Shown one piece after another: positions 26,391-35,026 of a DNA stretch of 57,994 nt (the stretch's first letter is position 1; each line of letters opens with the position of its first letter). The position numbers and the translations under genes are program-made. This stretch comes from Streptomyces sp. cf386 (GTDB lineage: Bacteria > Actinomycetota > Actinomycetes > Streptomycetales > Streptomycetaceae): NCBI RefSeq assembly GCF_900103585.1, contig NZ_FNHV01000027.1, positions 43,375 to 101,368 on the forward strand, given 5' to 3'. The notes beneath the pieces are model-generated. The model had not been told where the DNA came from, ran no database searches, and was given only the letters and a program-made list of their open reading frames with translations.

Positions 26391-27854
26391 ATGAAAGCTT
26401 GCGTGGTCGGGGCCGGCCCCGGAGGAATCGTCACCGCCAAGGTGCTGCTGGAGAACGGCTTCGACGTCACGGTCTTCGACAAGTACCAGCAGGTCGGCGG
26501 GATCTGGTCAGCAGAAGGCTGCTACGACGGGCTGGCCAACCAGTCCGCGCTCCGCCTCTTCGAGTTCGCGGACCTGCCCAACAACCTGCACTTCGCCCGC
26601 GCGGTGGACACGCAACGCTACCTGGAGAACTACGCCGAGACCTTCGGTGTACTGGACCGTGTCCGGCCCGGCACCGAGGTGATCTCCATCCGGCCGGTGG
26701 ACGGGCCCGGGCGGGTGGGCGCCTCGGGCTGGTCGGTCGACTCCCGGCCCGTCGGCGACGAAGCGGCGGACGTTCATCGCGAGACATTCGACTACGTCGC
26801 GGTCGCCAGTGGGGCTCATCATCATGCCCAAATGCCCGAGTTGCCCGGGCGTGAGTTGTTCCGCGGGACCGTGCTGCACTCCAACGAAGTGCGGGTCGGG
26901 ACCTTCGCCGGGCGGCGCGTGGTCGTCGTGGGCGGCGGCAAGTCCGCATTGGACCTGATCACCCGCGCCGCACACGAGGCGACCTCGGCCACACTCGTCC
27001 AGCGCAAGGTGAACTGGATGATCCCCGAACGGCTCCTGCTCGGTCTGGTCAACTACAAGTGGATCCTGTTCACCCGGCTCGGCGAGGCGCTCCTGCCCCG
27101 CTACCACGATCCGGACTGCGTCCGTCCGATCGACCGCATCGACGAGCGGGTCAAGCGGGCCCTGTGGTGGCTCATCACCCGCGACATGCTGCTTTCCACC
27201 GGGATGTACCGGCTGCCGAAGCACTTACGGCCCGCTCACGCGCTCCCCTTCCACCTGGCCCACGCGGGAGTGATACCACGCGGCTACGCGCGGGCCGTCC
27301 GCCGCGGCCTGATCGCCGCCAAGGTCACTGCCGTCGAGGCGTATACCGACAAAGGCCTGCGACTGGCGACCGGAGAGGAAGTGGCGGCGGACGTCATCGT
27401 GTTCGCCACGGGGCACCACAAAGTCTTCCCGTTCCTGGATTCGAGCGTGCGCGTGCACGATGCCGACGGGCGGCTGCGGCTCTACCGAGGCATCGTGCCA
27501 CCCGGCGCCGACCGCCTGGGCTTCGTCGGTTTCCGGCAGGTCTTCAACAACATCATGGGCGTGGAACTCACCGCGCACTGGCTGACCTGCAAGTTCCGGG
27601 AAGCACTCCGCAGCACCCCGGGCGAGCAGGGGATGCAGGAGGCCATCGACGCCCGCCTGGCCTGGCAGGAGAGGGTGCTGCCCGGATCCGGAGGCTACGA
27701 CTTCGGCCCGTACGACATTCATTGCGCGGACGAACTCCTGCACGACATGGGGTTGCCGTCCCGCCGCGCCGGCAACCTGCTGGCCGAGTACCTGCTTCCC
27801 GGCGGAGTCGCATACCGCTACGCAGGCCTGACCCGATCGAGTTCGCAGAAATGA
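26391..27854 (+). CDS. Flavin-containing monooxygenase (FMO-like)
   Basis: A 487-residue NAD(P)/FAD-dependent monooxygenase. ATG 26391 follows GGGGGAG at 26375-26381. The FAD Rossmann motif is GAGPGGIVTAKVLLENGFDVTVFDK (residues 7-31), and the second, NADPH-type, Rossmann motif is VVVVGGGKSALDL. The VFATGHH segment matches the FATGY-type motif near the C-terminus. It resembles flavin-dependent monooxygenases that act on N, S or ketone substrates; the substrate is unknown. It stands alone, with a remnant downstream, so its pathway cannot be inferred. Confidence 0.88.
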   Translation: MKACVVGAGPGGIVTAKVLLENGFDVTVFDKYQQVGGIWSAEGCYDGLANQSALRLFEFADLPNNLHFARAVDTQRYLENYAETFGVLDRVRPGTEVISIRPVDGPGRVGASGWSVDSRPVGDEAADVHRETFDYVAVASGAHHHAQMPELPGRELFRGTVLHSNEVRVGTFAGRRVVVVGGGKSALDLITRAAHEATSATLVQRKVNWMIPERLLLGLVNYKWILFTRLGEALLPRYHDPDCVRPIDRIDERVKRALWWLITRDMLLSTGMYRLPKHLRPAHALPFHLAHAGVIPRGYARAVRRGLIAAKVTAVEAYTDKGLRLATGEEVAADVIVFATGHHKVFPFLDSSVRVHDADGRLRLYRGIVPPGADRLGFVGFRQVFNNIMGVELTAHWLTCKFREALRSTPGEQGMQEAIDARLAWQERVLPGSGGYDFGPYDIHCADELLHDMGLPSRRAGNLLAEYLLPGGVAYRYAGLTRSSSQK

Positions 27855-27963
27855 ACGCGGAGCATGGGCGGCCCGATGCGCCCGATGCGGAGCTGGGAGT
27901 TCTGATGAGCAATCGACCTGGTGGGCAAACACGTCAGCGACCGCCACCGCCGCGGGCGTCGTC

Positions 27964-28265
27964 GTGACACTCTGCGGAGTCGTCCTGGCCGGTGTGGGCG
28001 TCCTCGGCATGCTGTGGATGGTGTCGTGGATGGCCGACGCCAAGCCCTGCGAGAACCGGTGGGCCTTCGGCATCGTGGCGACGGTCGCCTCGTCATCCCC
28101 ATCGTGATCGGCGGGACCCTGCTCTTCTGCGGCCCCGCGCTGCTGCGCGGCGAGGCGGACTGGGCGGGTGTCGCGGGCGGTCTGCTCTCCCTCGTGGGCG
28201 CCCTGGCCGGCATCGGCTTGGCCGACACCGGTCTCCCCCGCGACGAGTGGTGGTCGAGGCCGCCC
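27964..28265 (+). pseudogene. Small membrane protein with broken frame
   Basis: One frame reads VTLCGVVLAGVGVLGMLWMVSWMADAKPCENRWAFGIVATV. After about 28085 the membrane-like reading moves to another frame: LVIPIVIGGTLLFCGPALLRG, then GVAGGLLSLVGALAGIGLADTG. Joined they would make a small three- to four-helix protein. A frameshift or a sequencing error could explain it; no ribosome site is clear. Confidence 0.4.
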
Positions 28266-28271
28266 GCCCCG

Positions 28272-29183
28272 TCACCCTGCCTTCCTGAACAGCTCCGACA
28301 TCCGGTCCCCCACCCCATGGCCCAGCACCGCCGAGTCAGCGCCGATCAGGCCGACCCGCTCGGCCAGTTCTCGGGCGTGGACGTCGACGGCGGCCTCGAT
28401 GAGCTCGGCGAACGCGTCCAGGGCGTCGTGAGCGCGGGAGCGGGCGACGGCCGCGCAGCAGATGGCGGCCAAGGCGGCCGGCCACCACCAGCAGGCGAGC
28501 AGGGCGTAGCCCACGGCCCAGGCGGCGAGGCGGGCGGCGGCGGTGAAGGAGTCGTGGGCGGACTGGATCTGGCGTACGGCGGGTTCGGGGAGAATCAGCC
28601 ACAGCCGTGGCCAGAGGGCGGCGAGGTCCACTCCGTAGGTGGCGTGGACGCGCTCCGCCGTCGCCTGGACGCGGTCGCCGTACCAGGTGGGGCGGGTCGG
28701 TTTGCGTAGTGCGACGCGGTCGCGGGCCTCGGCGAGGTTCTCGATGCGCGCCTGGATGTCCGGCGGGGCCGACGGCCGGCCGTTGGGCGCAGAGATGCCG
28801 TCGTGGGCCTCCTCGTATCGCGTGTCCAGGTCCCGCCATCTGCGCCTGCGGCGCGCGGTCAGGGCACGGGACAGCGGGTCACGGCCGAACCGGAGCCAGT
28901 ACCGCTCGATCGCGCCGCCGAGGAACTGCGCGGCGAGTGAGGCGGCGGTCGCGGCGAGCAGGACGAGGGCGACCAGGAGCGCGGCGGTGCCGGCGCGGTC
29001 GAGGGCGGGTCGGGTCGCGAGGTCGTCCAGCGTGGTGCGCAGCCGGTCGATGTCGTGCCAGTGGCGGTGTCCCAGGGTGGTGCCGACGGCCGTGGCGGCG
29101 AGGAAGAGGGCACCGGGAAGGACCAGCAGATTCAGCCAGCGTTCGGCGAGTTTGCCGCCCAGAGTGGCGAGGAGAGAGTTCAT
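28272..29183 (-). CDS. Membrane protein associated with CHAT peptidase
   Basis: A 303-residue protein with a hydrophobic pair near the N-terminus (ERWLNLLVLPGALFLAATAVG and TAALLVALVLLAATAASLAAQFLGG). A soluble middle of about 120 residues follows, rich in Arg and Glu with DTRYEEAHDG and PTWYGDRVQATAERVHATYGVDLAALWPRLW. A second hydrophobic pair (AAWAVGYALLACWWWPAALAAICC) lies near the C-terminus, then a short tail. The ATG at 29183 is 10 bp after the small upstream gene, so they are co-transcribed. Known families do not come to mind; as neighbour of a CHAT peptidase it could be the membrane target or effector (inference). Confidence 0.78.
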   Translation of the reverse strand: MNSLLATLGGKLAERWLNLLVLPGALFLAATAVGTTLGHRHWHDIDRLRTTLDDLATRPALDRAGTAALLVALVLLAATAASLAAQFLGGAIERYWLRFGRDPLSRALTARRRRRWRDLDTRYEEAHDGISAPNGRPSAPPDIQARIENLAEARDRVALRKPTRPTWYGDRVQATAERVHATYGVDLAALWPRLWLILPEPAVRQIQSAHDSFTAAARLAAWAVGYALLACWWWPAALAAICCAAVARSRAHDALDAFAELIEAAVDVHARELAERVGLIGADSAVLGHGVGDRMSELFRKAG

Positions 29184-29193
29184 GCCGGCGGGG

Positions 29194-29586
29194 TCACTGG
29201 CGGGGGCCCAGACGGCGTTTGCGCATACGGGTGCCGTTGACGGCGCAGGGCGGGGCGGGGAGCAGGTCGCGGGCCCGTTCGACCCGGGTGCACTGGGCCG
29301 GTCCTGGGCATACGGCCACCTTGATGTCGTGCGAGATGCCGGGGACCCTCGCGCTCCGGGACTCGTTGACCAGGCCCCGTGCGTCTCCGGCTCGGCGCAG
29401 CGCCACATCCAGGTCGCGGTAGCTGGTGGAGAGTTCGTCGGCGCTCGCGCCGGACCGCAGCAAGTCCCTTGCCCGCTCGGCCGGGTCCCGGACGTCGGGG
29501 TCCTCCAGGTCGTCGGGCGAGCCGAGCAGGGCGCACACCGCGGCGGCCCGATCATCGGCGTGAGGGAAGGGGGCAGCTGCGGTCAT
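29194..29586 (-). CDS. Small cysteine-containing protein of CHAT locus
   Basis: A 130-residue protein. The first 80 residues look helical (DDRAAAVCALLGSPDDLED, DPAERARDLLRSGASADELSTSYRDLDVALRRAG). The C-terminal part has a short metal-ribbon-like pattern: KVAVCPGPAQC, then PPCAVNGTRMRKRRLGP, giving three clustered cysteines plus an NGT turn. The start ATG 29586 lies 78 bp from the divergent TPR-CHAT start. The helical front could be an adaptor (effector-associated type) domain and the tail a zinc ribbon with an unusual fourth ligand; both are guesses. Confidence 0.75.
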   Translation of the reverse strand: MTAAAPFPHADDRAAAVCALLGSPDDLEDPDVRDPAERARDLLRSGASADELSTSYRDLDVALRRAGDARGLVNESRSARVPGISHDIKVAVCPGPAQCTRVERARDLLPAPPCAVNGTRMRKRRLGPRQ

Positions 29587-29664
29587 GGTCCAAGTGTGCC
29601 GGAGATCAAGCGGAGTTGAGCATGAGTTGACATGCTGTCGGGACGACGGCTGGGGGGTGACGGC

Positions 29665-32600
29665 GTGAGGTTCGACCGGGACTGGCTTCTTCAGGCGGTT
29701 CGCGTGCGTCTCGACCGGGCCGGGACGGCGGACGGGCGTGTGGACGCGGACGTGGTGTTCGGCCCCGCTGCGGATGCCGAACTGCGGGGACTGCTGCGGA
29801 CCTGCGACACGAGGACCGACATGGAGGCCCGGCACGCGGCCGGCTGGCTCTGCATCGCCCGTGCGATGGCCGACCCCGGGCACCGTGGCACCGTACACGG
29901 GTGCATGGCAGGGACCCTGCTCTACCCGGTGTGGGTCGCCAGTCCGGCGTTGGTGCCGCCGCAGTTGGCGGCGGGCTACGCGGCCAACGATCCAGCCATC
30001 CACCCCGACCCGACGAACGCGGACGGTCCCCACGAGTGGGCGGCCCAGGTCGCCGCGTTCGAGATCGTGGCGGAGGGGCGGCAGCACAACCCGCCGCCGG
30101 GCGCTTCCGAGTCCGTCCGCAGGCTCCACGAGATGGCCGTACTGCTGGCCACCATGTCGCCCTCGCGTGAAGCCCGGCTCGCCACCACGATCGGGCTCGC
30201 CGGTCTCGCCGTACTCGCGACGCCGGAGTACGACCCCTGGTTCCCGGGCCGGCTCAGAGGTGCCGCCGACATCGTGACCCTCGCGGGGGCGACATGGCCG
30301 TTCGAGGACATGCCGGACGCGGATCCGGTCCGGTTCGTCCGCGGTGCCCTCAGGCGGATCCCGGCCGCCTCCCCCGAACGGGTCCTCGTCCTCGCCGGTC
30401 TGGGCCGCCTGCTCCTGGACCGCTACCTGGAGTCGCACGACGCCGAGGACCTGCACGAGGCAGTGGGCATCGCGCGGGACGTACTGGCCCAACTGCCGCC
30501 CTGCCACCCGCATCTCCCCCACGGCTTCGGCGCCCTGGGGCAGGCACTGGTGCTGCTGCGGCAGCTGGAGGGCGCGACGCCCGAGCAGTGCGACGAGGCG
30601 GTGGACGTGTGCCGCCGGGCCGTCGACGGCCACCTGAAGGGACCCGCGGCGGCGGGGCACGACCTGGGCATGGCGCTCGTTCTCAGGGCACACCACACCG
30701 GCCGGGTGGCGGATCTGGACGAGGCGATCGCCGTGTTCACCGAGGCGCTGCGGGCTGCAGGGAATCCGGGAGAGACCGCCGCCCTGCGCAACGCTCTGGG
30801 CAACGCCCTGCGCGCCCGCTCCGTCGCGACCGGCTCCCAGGCCGATCTGGACGCGGCGCTCGGCTTCACCGACCTCTCCATGGCATCCGCGGAGGCGGCG
30901 GACGGCCCGCAACTGCCGCTCATCGCCCCCGCGATGGCCCTGTACAACCGCTACCTGCGCGACCCGAGAGCGAACGGGGCGGATCTGGACGAGGCGCTGC
31001 GCCAACTGCGCCGCGCCGAGAAGCTGATGGCACCGGACCACCCGGACCGTCCCGCGGCGCTCGACGACCTCGGCCTGGTGCTGATCGCCTTCTTCCAACG
31101 CTCGGGAAAGCCGGAGGAGTTGAACGAGGCCGTACTGGTCCATCGGGAGTCGGTGGCTCTCACCCGGGAGGGGCACGGGTCGCTCGGGCTGCGGCTGCTC
31201 AACCTCGGTGCCGCGTTGAGTCTGCGGCACCAGCTGACCGAGGACGGCGACGACCTGCGGGAGGCGGAGGCGTGCCGGCGCCGGGCCGCCGAACTGCCCG
31301 GCATGGGCCCCGCGCACGAGGCGGCGCTGGCGAGCTCGACCGGGCTCAGTCTCATGGGGGGCTTCGAGCGTGCCCCCGACCCCGTCGCCCGGCTCGACGA
31401 GGCGGTACGGCTCCTGAGGCAGGCGCTCGCCCTCACCCCGGAGGGCGACCCGACGCTGCCCCGGCGCCGCCACAACCTCTCCGTCGCCCTGCTGCTGCGC
31501 ATCGCGAAGACGATGCGGATCGGCGAGGCACGCGAGGCACGCGAGCTGGCCGACTTGGTGATCGCAGCGCTGCCCCAGGACTCCCCCGACCTGCCCAGTG
31601 CCCTCACGGTGGCCGCGAACGCACGGCTCCTGAGCCCCCGCACCCTGCTGTCGTCGGCCGCCCAGGACGAGGTGGTCGCGCTGTACCGCCGGGCGGTCGA
31701 GGCCACCCCGTCCGGCCACCCCACACGCACCCAGCGCCTGGCGAACCTGGGCAGGGCCCTGCGCGGTGTGGGGCTCCGCCGCCGTCGCCGGCAGGCCGAT
31801 CTGATCGAAGCGGCCGAGCGGCTCCGGGAAGCGGCCCTGGAGCAGCAGTGCGCGCCCGCCCTGCGCCTGGACGCCGCACGGGATTGGGGTGACGTCCGGG
31901 CGGAGCTGGGCGACTGGGCCGGCGCCCTGGACGGCTATGTCGTGGCGGTCGACCTGCTGCACTCCGTCGCGCCCCGCCATCTCGTCCGTGACGACCAGGA
32001 GTTCCTGCTGAGCCGTACCGTCGGGCTGGGCGCCGCCGCCGCTGCGTGCGCGGTGCGCTGCGGCCGGCCCGGACTCGCGGTCGGCCTGCTCGAACAGGCG
32101 AGGGGCGTGATCCTCTCCCACGCCTTCGACGCCGACAGCGATCTGACCCGGCTCCGGGAGACCGCTCCCGGCCTCGCCGACCGCTTCGAGGAACTCCGGG
32201 AGGTCCTCGACACGGCGACCCACAACCTGGGGCCCCTGCCGGAGGAAGCGCCCGGCCCCGCCGACGCCCGCGCCGATGTGCGGCAGCGGCTGGCCGCCGA
32301 GTGGCGCGGCCTCACCGCCCGGATCCGCGCCGAGCATCCCGAACTGGGCCTGCTGCGACCGGTGCGGGACTGGGACGAGGGCGAACTGCGTGCCACGGCG
32401 GCCGCGGGCCCGGTGGTCCTGGTCAACGTCTCCCCGTACGGCAGCCACGCCCTGGTCGTCACCGAGCACGCCATCGACGCCGTACCGCTCCCGGACCTCG
32501 ACCCCGAAACGACGGCTACGCGCCGACGGACCTTCCAGGACGCGCTGGTGCGCATCGGCGCACCGGAAACCTCGCGCAAGCAGTCCCAGCGCGCGCAGCA

Positions 32601-33444
32601 GGACGTACGGGAGACCCTCGCCTGGCTGTGGCGGGCGGTCACCGGCCCGGTCCTGGACCGGCTGCCCGGGGCGGCCCGTGTGTGGTGGTCGCCCGGCGGC
32701 CTCCTGGGCACGCTGCCCCTGCACGCGGCGGCCCCTGCGGACACCGACGCCGCTCCCGGCGCCCTGGACCGGGTGGTCTCCTCGTACACGCCGACCCTGC
32801 GGGCCCTGCACCACGCCCGTCGGCGGGCCGCCCGCGCGGCGGTCGGCGGAACCCTCGTCGTCAGTGTTGCCGAGGCCGCCGGACAGGCCGCGCTTCCGGG
32901 TGCCCGCGGCGAGGCCGACCATCTGGCCCGTCTGCTCCCCGGGGCGGAGTTGCTGGCGGACGCCGCCGCCACCCATTCCGCGGTCGTGTCGGCCCTGCAC
33001 CGGCACGCCTATGTCCACTTCGCCTGCCACGCCCTGGGCGACCTGGAACGCGCCTCGGGCAGCCGGCTCGTCCTGCACGACCATACCGAACGCCCGCTGA
33101 CCGTCCGCGAGTTGGCCCGGCTGCGGCTGCCGTCCGTCCGGCTCGCCTACCTGTCCTCCTGTGACACCCTGCTCACCAGTCCCGAGCTCGCCGACGAGGC
33201 CGTCCACATCGTCAGCGCCTTCCAGATGGCGGGCTTCCCCCATGTCGTCGGCTCCCTGTGGCACGTCGACGACATGATCGGGAGGGAGGTGGCGCTCGGC
33301 GTGTACGACGCCCTGGACCGGGGCGACGGCACGCTCGACGTCGCCCGCACGGCCGAGGCCCTGGCCGGCGCCGTACGGACCGTGCGCGACACCTATCCCC
33401 GGACGCCCAGCCTGTGGGCGTGCCAGGTACACGCGGGGCCCTAG
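29665..33444 (+). CDS. TPR-CHAT caspase-like peptidase
   Basis: A 1259-residue protein from GTG 29665 (GGGGGG at 29652-29657); ATG 29632 is possible and adds 11 residues. Residues 1-200 are a helical N-terminal region. Roughly 200-800 are degenerate TPR-like repeats of the type LLDRYLESHDAEDLHEAVGIARDVLAQLP and LDEAIAVFTEALRAAGNPGE. From about 900 to the end lies a CHAT domain with WWSPGGLLGTLPLHAA, the catalytic histidine H1122 in HFACHALGD and catalytic cysteine C1166 in YLSSCDT, and the usual GSLWHVDD end. CHAT peptidases are activated in conflict and cell-death pathways. The tightly divergent pair of genes suggests one locus. Confidence 0.9.
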   Translation: MRFDRDWLLQAVRVRLDRAGTADGRVDADVVFGPAADAELRGLLRTCDTRTDMEARHAAGWLCIARAMADPGHRGTVHGCMAGTLLYPVWVASPALVPPQLAAGYAANDPAIHPDPTNADGPHEWAAQVAAFEIVAEGRQHNPPPGASESVRRLHEMAVLLATMSPSREARLATTIGLAGLAVLATPEYDPWFPGRLRGAADIVTLAGATWPFEDMPDADPVRFVRGALRRIPAASPERVLVLAGLGRLLLDRYLESHDAEDLHEAVGIARDVLAQLPPCHPHLPHGFGALGQALVLLRQLEGATPEQCDEAVDVCRRAVDGHLKGPAAAGHDLGMALVLRAHHTGRVADLDEAIAVFTEALRAAGNPGETAALRNALGNALRARSVATGSQADLDAALGFTDLSMASAEAADGPQLPLIAPAMALYNRYLRDPRANGADLDEALRQLRRAEKLMAPDHPDRPAALDDLGLVLIAFFQRSGKPEELNEAVLVHRESVALTREGHGSLGLRLLNLGAALSLRHQLTEDGDDLREAEACRRRAAELPGMGPAHEAALASSTGLSLMGGFERAPDPVARLDEAVRLLRQALALTPEGDPTLPRRRHNLSVALLLRIAKTMRIGEAREARELADLVIAALPQDSPDLPSALTVAANARLLSPRTLLSSAAQDEVVALYRRAVEATPSGHPTRTQRLANLGRALRGVGLRRRRRQADLIEAAERLREAALEQQCAPALRLDAARDWGDVRAELGDWAGALDGYVVAVDLLHSVAPRHLVRDDQEFLLSRTVGLGAAAAACAVRCGRPGLAVGLLEQARGVILSHAFDADSDLTRLRETAPGLADRFEELREVLDTATHNLGPLPEEAPGPADARADVRQRLAAEWRGLTARIRAEHPELGLLRPVRDWDEGELRATAAAGPVVLVNVSPYGSHALVVTEHAIDAVPLPDLDPETTATRRRTFQDALVRIGAPETSRKQSQRAQQDVRETLAWLWRAVTGPVLDRLPGAARVWWSPGGLLGTLPLHAAAPADTDAAPGALDRVVSSYTPTLRALHHARRRAARAAVGGTLVVSVAEAAGQAALPGARGEADHLARLLPGAELLADAAATHSAVVSALHRHAYVHFACHALGDLERASGSRLVLHDHTERPLTVRELARLRLPSVRLAYLSSCDTLLTSPELADEAVHIVSAFQMAGFPHVVGSLWHVDDMIGREVALGVYDALDRGDGTLDVARTAEALAGAVRTVRDTYPRTPSLWACQVHAGP

Positions 33445-33707
33445 GGCGTTTCCGACGGGTCGCGTGACACACCACCAACCATCGACGTTTCGGACGGGGC
33501 CCTCGCCCTCGGCCCGACCCAGCCGCTGCCGCTGCCGCTGCCGCTGCCGAGCAGAACGGTCCACTCCCCACACCGTTGGGCATCCGACCTGTCCCGCTGG
33601 GACGGGGTATCCGGCATCCCCTAAGGGCCCCAAGGGGGTTTTCCCCCTTTGCATCCCGGGGGGTCACTCCATGTCCCAGCGGAGCGGCCGACGGGCATGA
33701 TCCATCC
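33445..33707. other. Intergenic region with short repeat and hairpin
   Basis: Four tandem copies of CCGCTG lie at 33523-33546. A hairpin AAGGGGG-TTTT-CCCCCTT at 33632-33649 follows, a likely terminator. No gene is seen. Confidence 0.6.
33632..33650 (+). terminator. Putative hairpin terminator after TPR-CHAT gene
   Basis: AAGGGGG (33632-33638), loop TTTT, CCCCCTT (33643-33649), then T. It is about 190 bp after the CHAT stop and 58 bp before the hydrolase start. Confidence 0.5.
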
Positions 33708-34928
33708 ATGACTTCACGGCGAACGAGAATCCGGATTCTGGCTGGTGCGGCGGTCCTCGGCAGTGTGTCCGCCCTGGTGGCTCCGGTCTCGGCGGCGGCC
33801 GGCTCCCACAGCGAGCGGGCACGAGCTGGGGCCGTCGTCTCCGTCGAGCAAGCGGCCGACCTCACAGCGGAGGAAGTGGCCGGGGAACTCCGGGGAAACA
33901 TCGACTCGTCCCAGGTCCGCTACGGCGTGACCGCCTATCGGGTCACCTACCGCACCACTGACAGCGCAGGCGCCCCCACGATCGCGAGCCAGCTCGTCGT
34001 CCTGCCCAAGAATGGGGCACGTCACCTGTCCACTGTCTCCTGGCTGCACGGCACCACCGTCTACCGCAAGGACGTCGCCTCGGAGAATCCGAAGTCGAAC
34101 GACCGGCTCGTCGCCCTGCTGTTCGCCTCGACCGGGCGGGCCGTTTCGGCGCCCGACTACGTGGGCCTCGGCTCGGGCGAAGGCTTCCACCCCTACGGTG
34201 ACCCTCGGGCCACCGTCGCGGCCTCGATGGACGGCCTGCGCGCGGCCCGGACCTTCGCCCACCGCAACGGCCGGGAGCTGAAGCGGAAAGTTCAGGTCAG
34301 CGGGTTCTCGCAGGGCGGCCCCGCGACCATGCTGGTAGGCCGGGCGCTTCAGCAGGAGGGCGCCGACCGCTACTTCCGGCTGGGGGCACTCGCCCCGGTC
34401 AGCGGCCCCTACCACCTCTCGGCCTTCGAGGCCGCCGCAGCCGACGACAAGATCGCCAAATCCGGCATCTACCTCGCCTACTTCGTCACCGCCTGGAACA
34501 AGATGTACGGCCTCTACACGTCACCCGGCGACGTCTTCCGCTCCCCCTACGACAGCAAAGTGGAGGGTCTCTTCGACGGCCACCACACCGCCGGGCAGAT
34601 CGTCAGCGATCTCCCGGCGGCCTCCAAGGACCTGTTCACCGAGGACTTCCTGAACAAGATCCGCCAGCCCGACGGTGTCCTGAAGGACAGGCTGCGCCCG
34701 ATGGACAAAACGTGCGACTGGCGGCCGAACGTACCGGTGGAGATCTTCCACGGCCGGGGCGACAAGGACGTCGACCTCAGTCACGCGACGTACTGCGCCG
34801 ACCAGTTGAGGAGGAACGGCGCCGCATCGCGACTGACCGACGTCGGCGACTACGACCACAACGGATCGGTGCGACAAGCCCTGCCCCGGATCGTCAGGTT
34901 CTTCGACGAGTCGGCGAAGACCGACTGA
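33708..34928 (+). CDS. Secreted alpha/beta hydrolase (lipase-like)
   Basis: A 406-residue protein with a Sec signal (TSRRTRIRILAGAAVLGSVSALVAPVSAAAG) and then an alpha/beta hydrolase domain of the secretory-lipase type. The nucleophile is S201 in GFSQGG; Asp in HGRGDKDVDL and His in GDYDHNG near the C-terminus would complete the triad. SWLHGTTVYRKDV and PDYVGLGSGEGFHPYG are typical of this group. ATG 33708 has only a weak ribosome site. Likely an extracellular esterase or lipase. Confidence 0.9.
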   Translation: MTSRRTRIRILAGAAVLGSVSALVAPVSAAAGSHSERARAGAVVSVEQAADLTAEEVAGELRGNIDSSQVRYGVTAYRVTYRTTDSAGAPTIASQLVVLPKNGARHLSTVSWLHGTTVYRKDVASENPKSNDRLVALLFASTGRAVSAPDYVGLGSGEGFHPYGDPRATVAASMDGLRAARTFAHRNGRELKRKVQVSGFSQGGPATMLVGRALQQEGADRYFRLGALAPVSGPYHLSAFEAAAADDKIAKSGIYLAYFVTAWNKMYGLYTSPGDVFRSPYDSKVEGLFDGHHTAGQIVSDLPAASKDLFTEDFLNKIRQPDGVLKDRLRPMDKTCDWRPNVPVEIFHGRGDKDVDLSHATYCADQLRRNGAASRLTDVGDYDHNGSVRQALPRIVRFFDESAKTD

Positions 34929-35026
34929 AGCGCGCCACCGGCAATGGCTCCACAGCTTCCTTGGCAACGGTGACGAGCAGGAGCGGTCGGTCGTATGACA
35001 CTTCCGTCAGCCTGCGGGTCGTCGGT

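Noticed and set aside
33523..33546. CCGCTG x4 as a functional regulatory repeat
   Set aside because: Short hexamer runs are common by slippage in high-GC DNA, and it has no dyad symmetry or relation to a start codon.
29194..33654. A 1486-codon open frame on the minus strand opposite the TPR-CHAT gene
   Set aside because: It is the antisense shadow of a high-GC gene; only its last 130 codons (29586-29194) have a sensible start and composition. The rest is Gly/Arg/Gln-rich with no domains.
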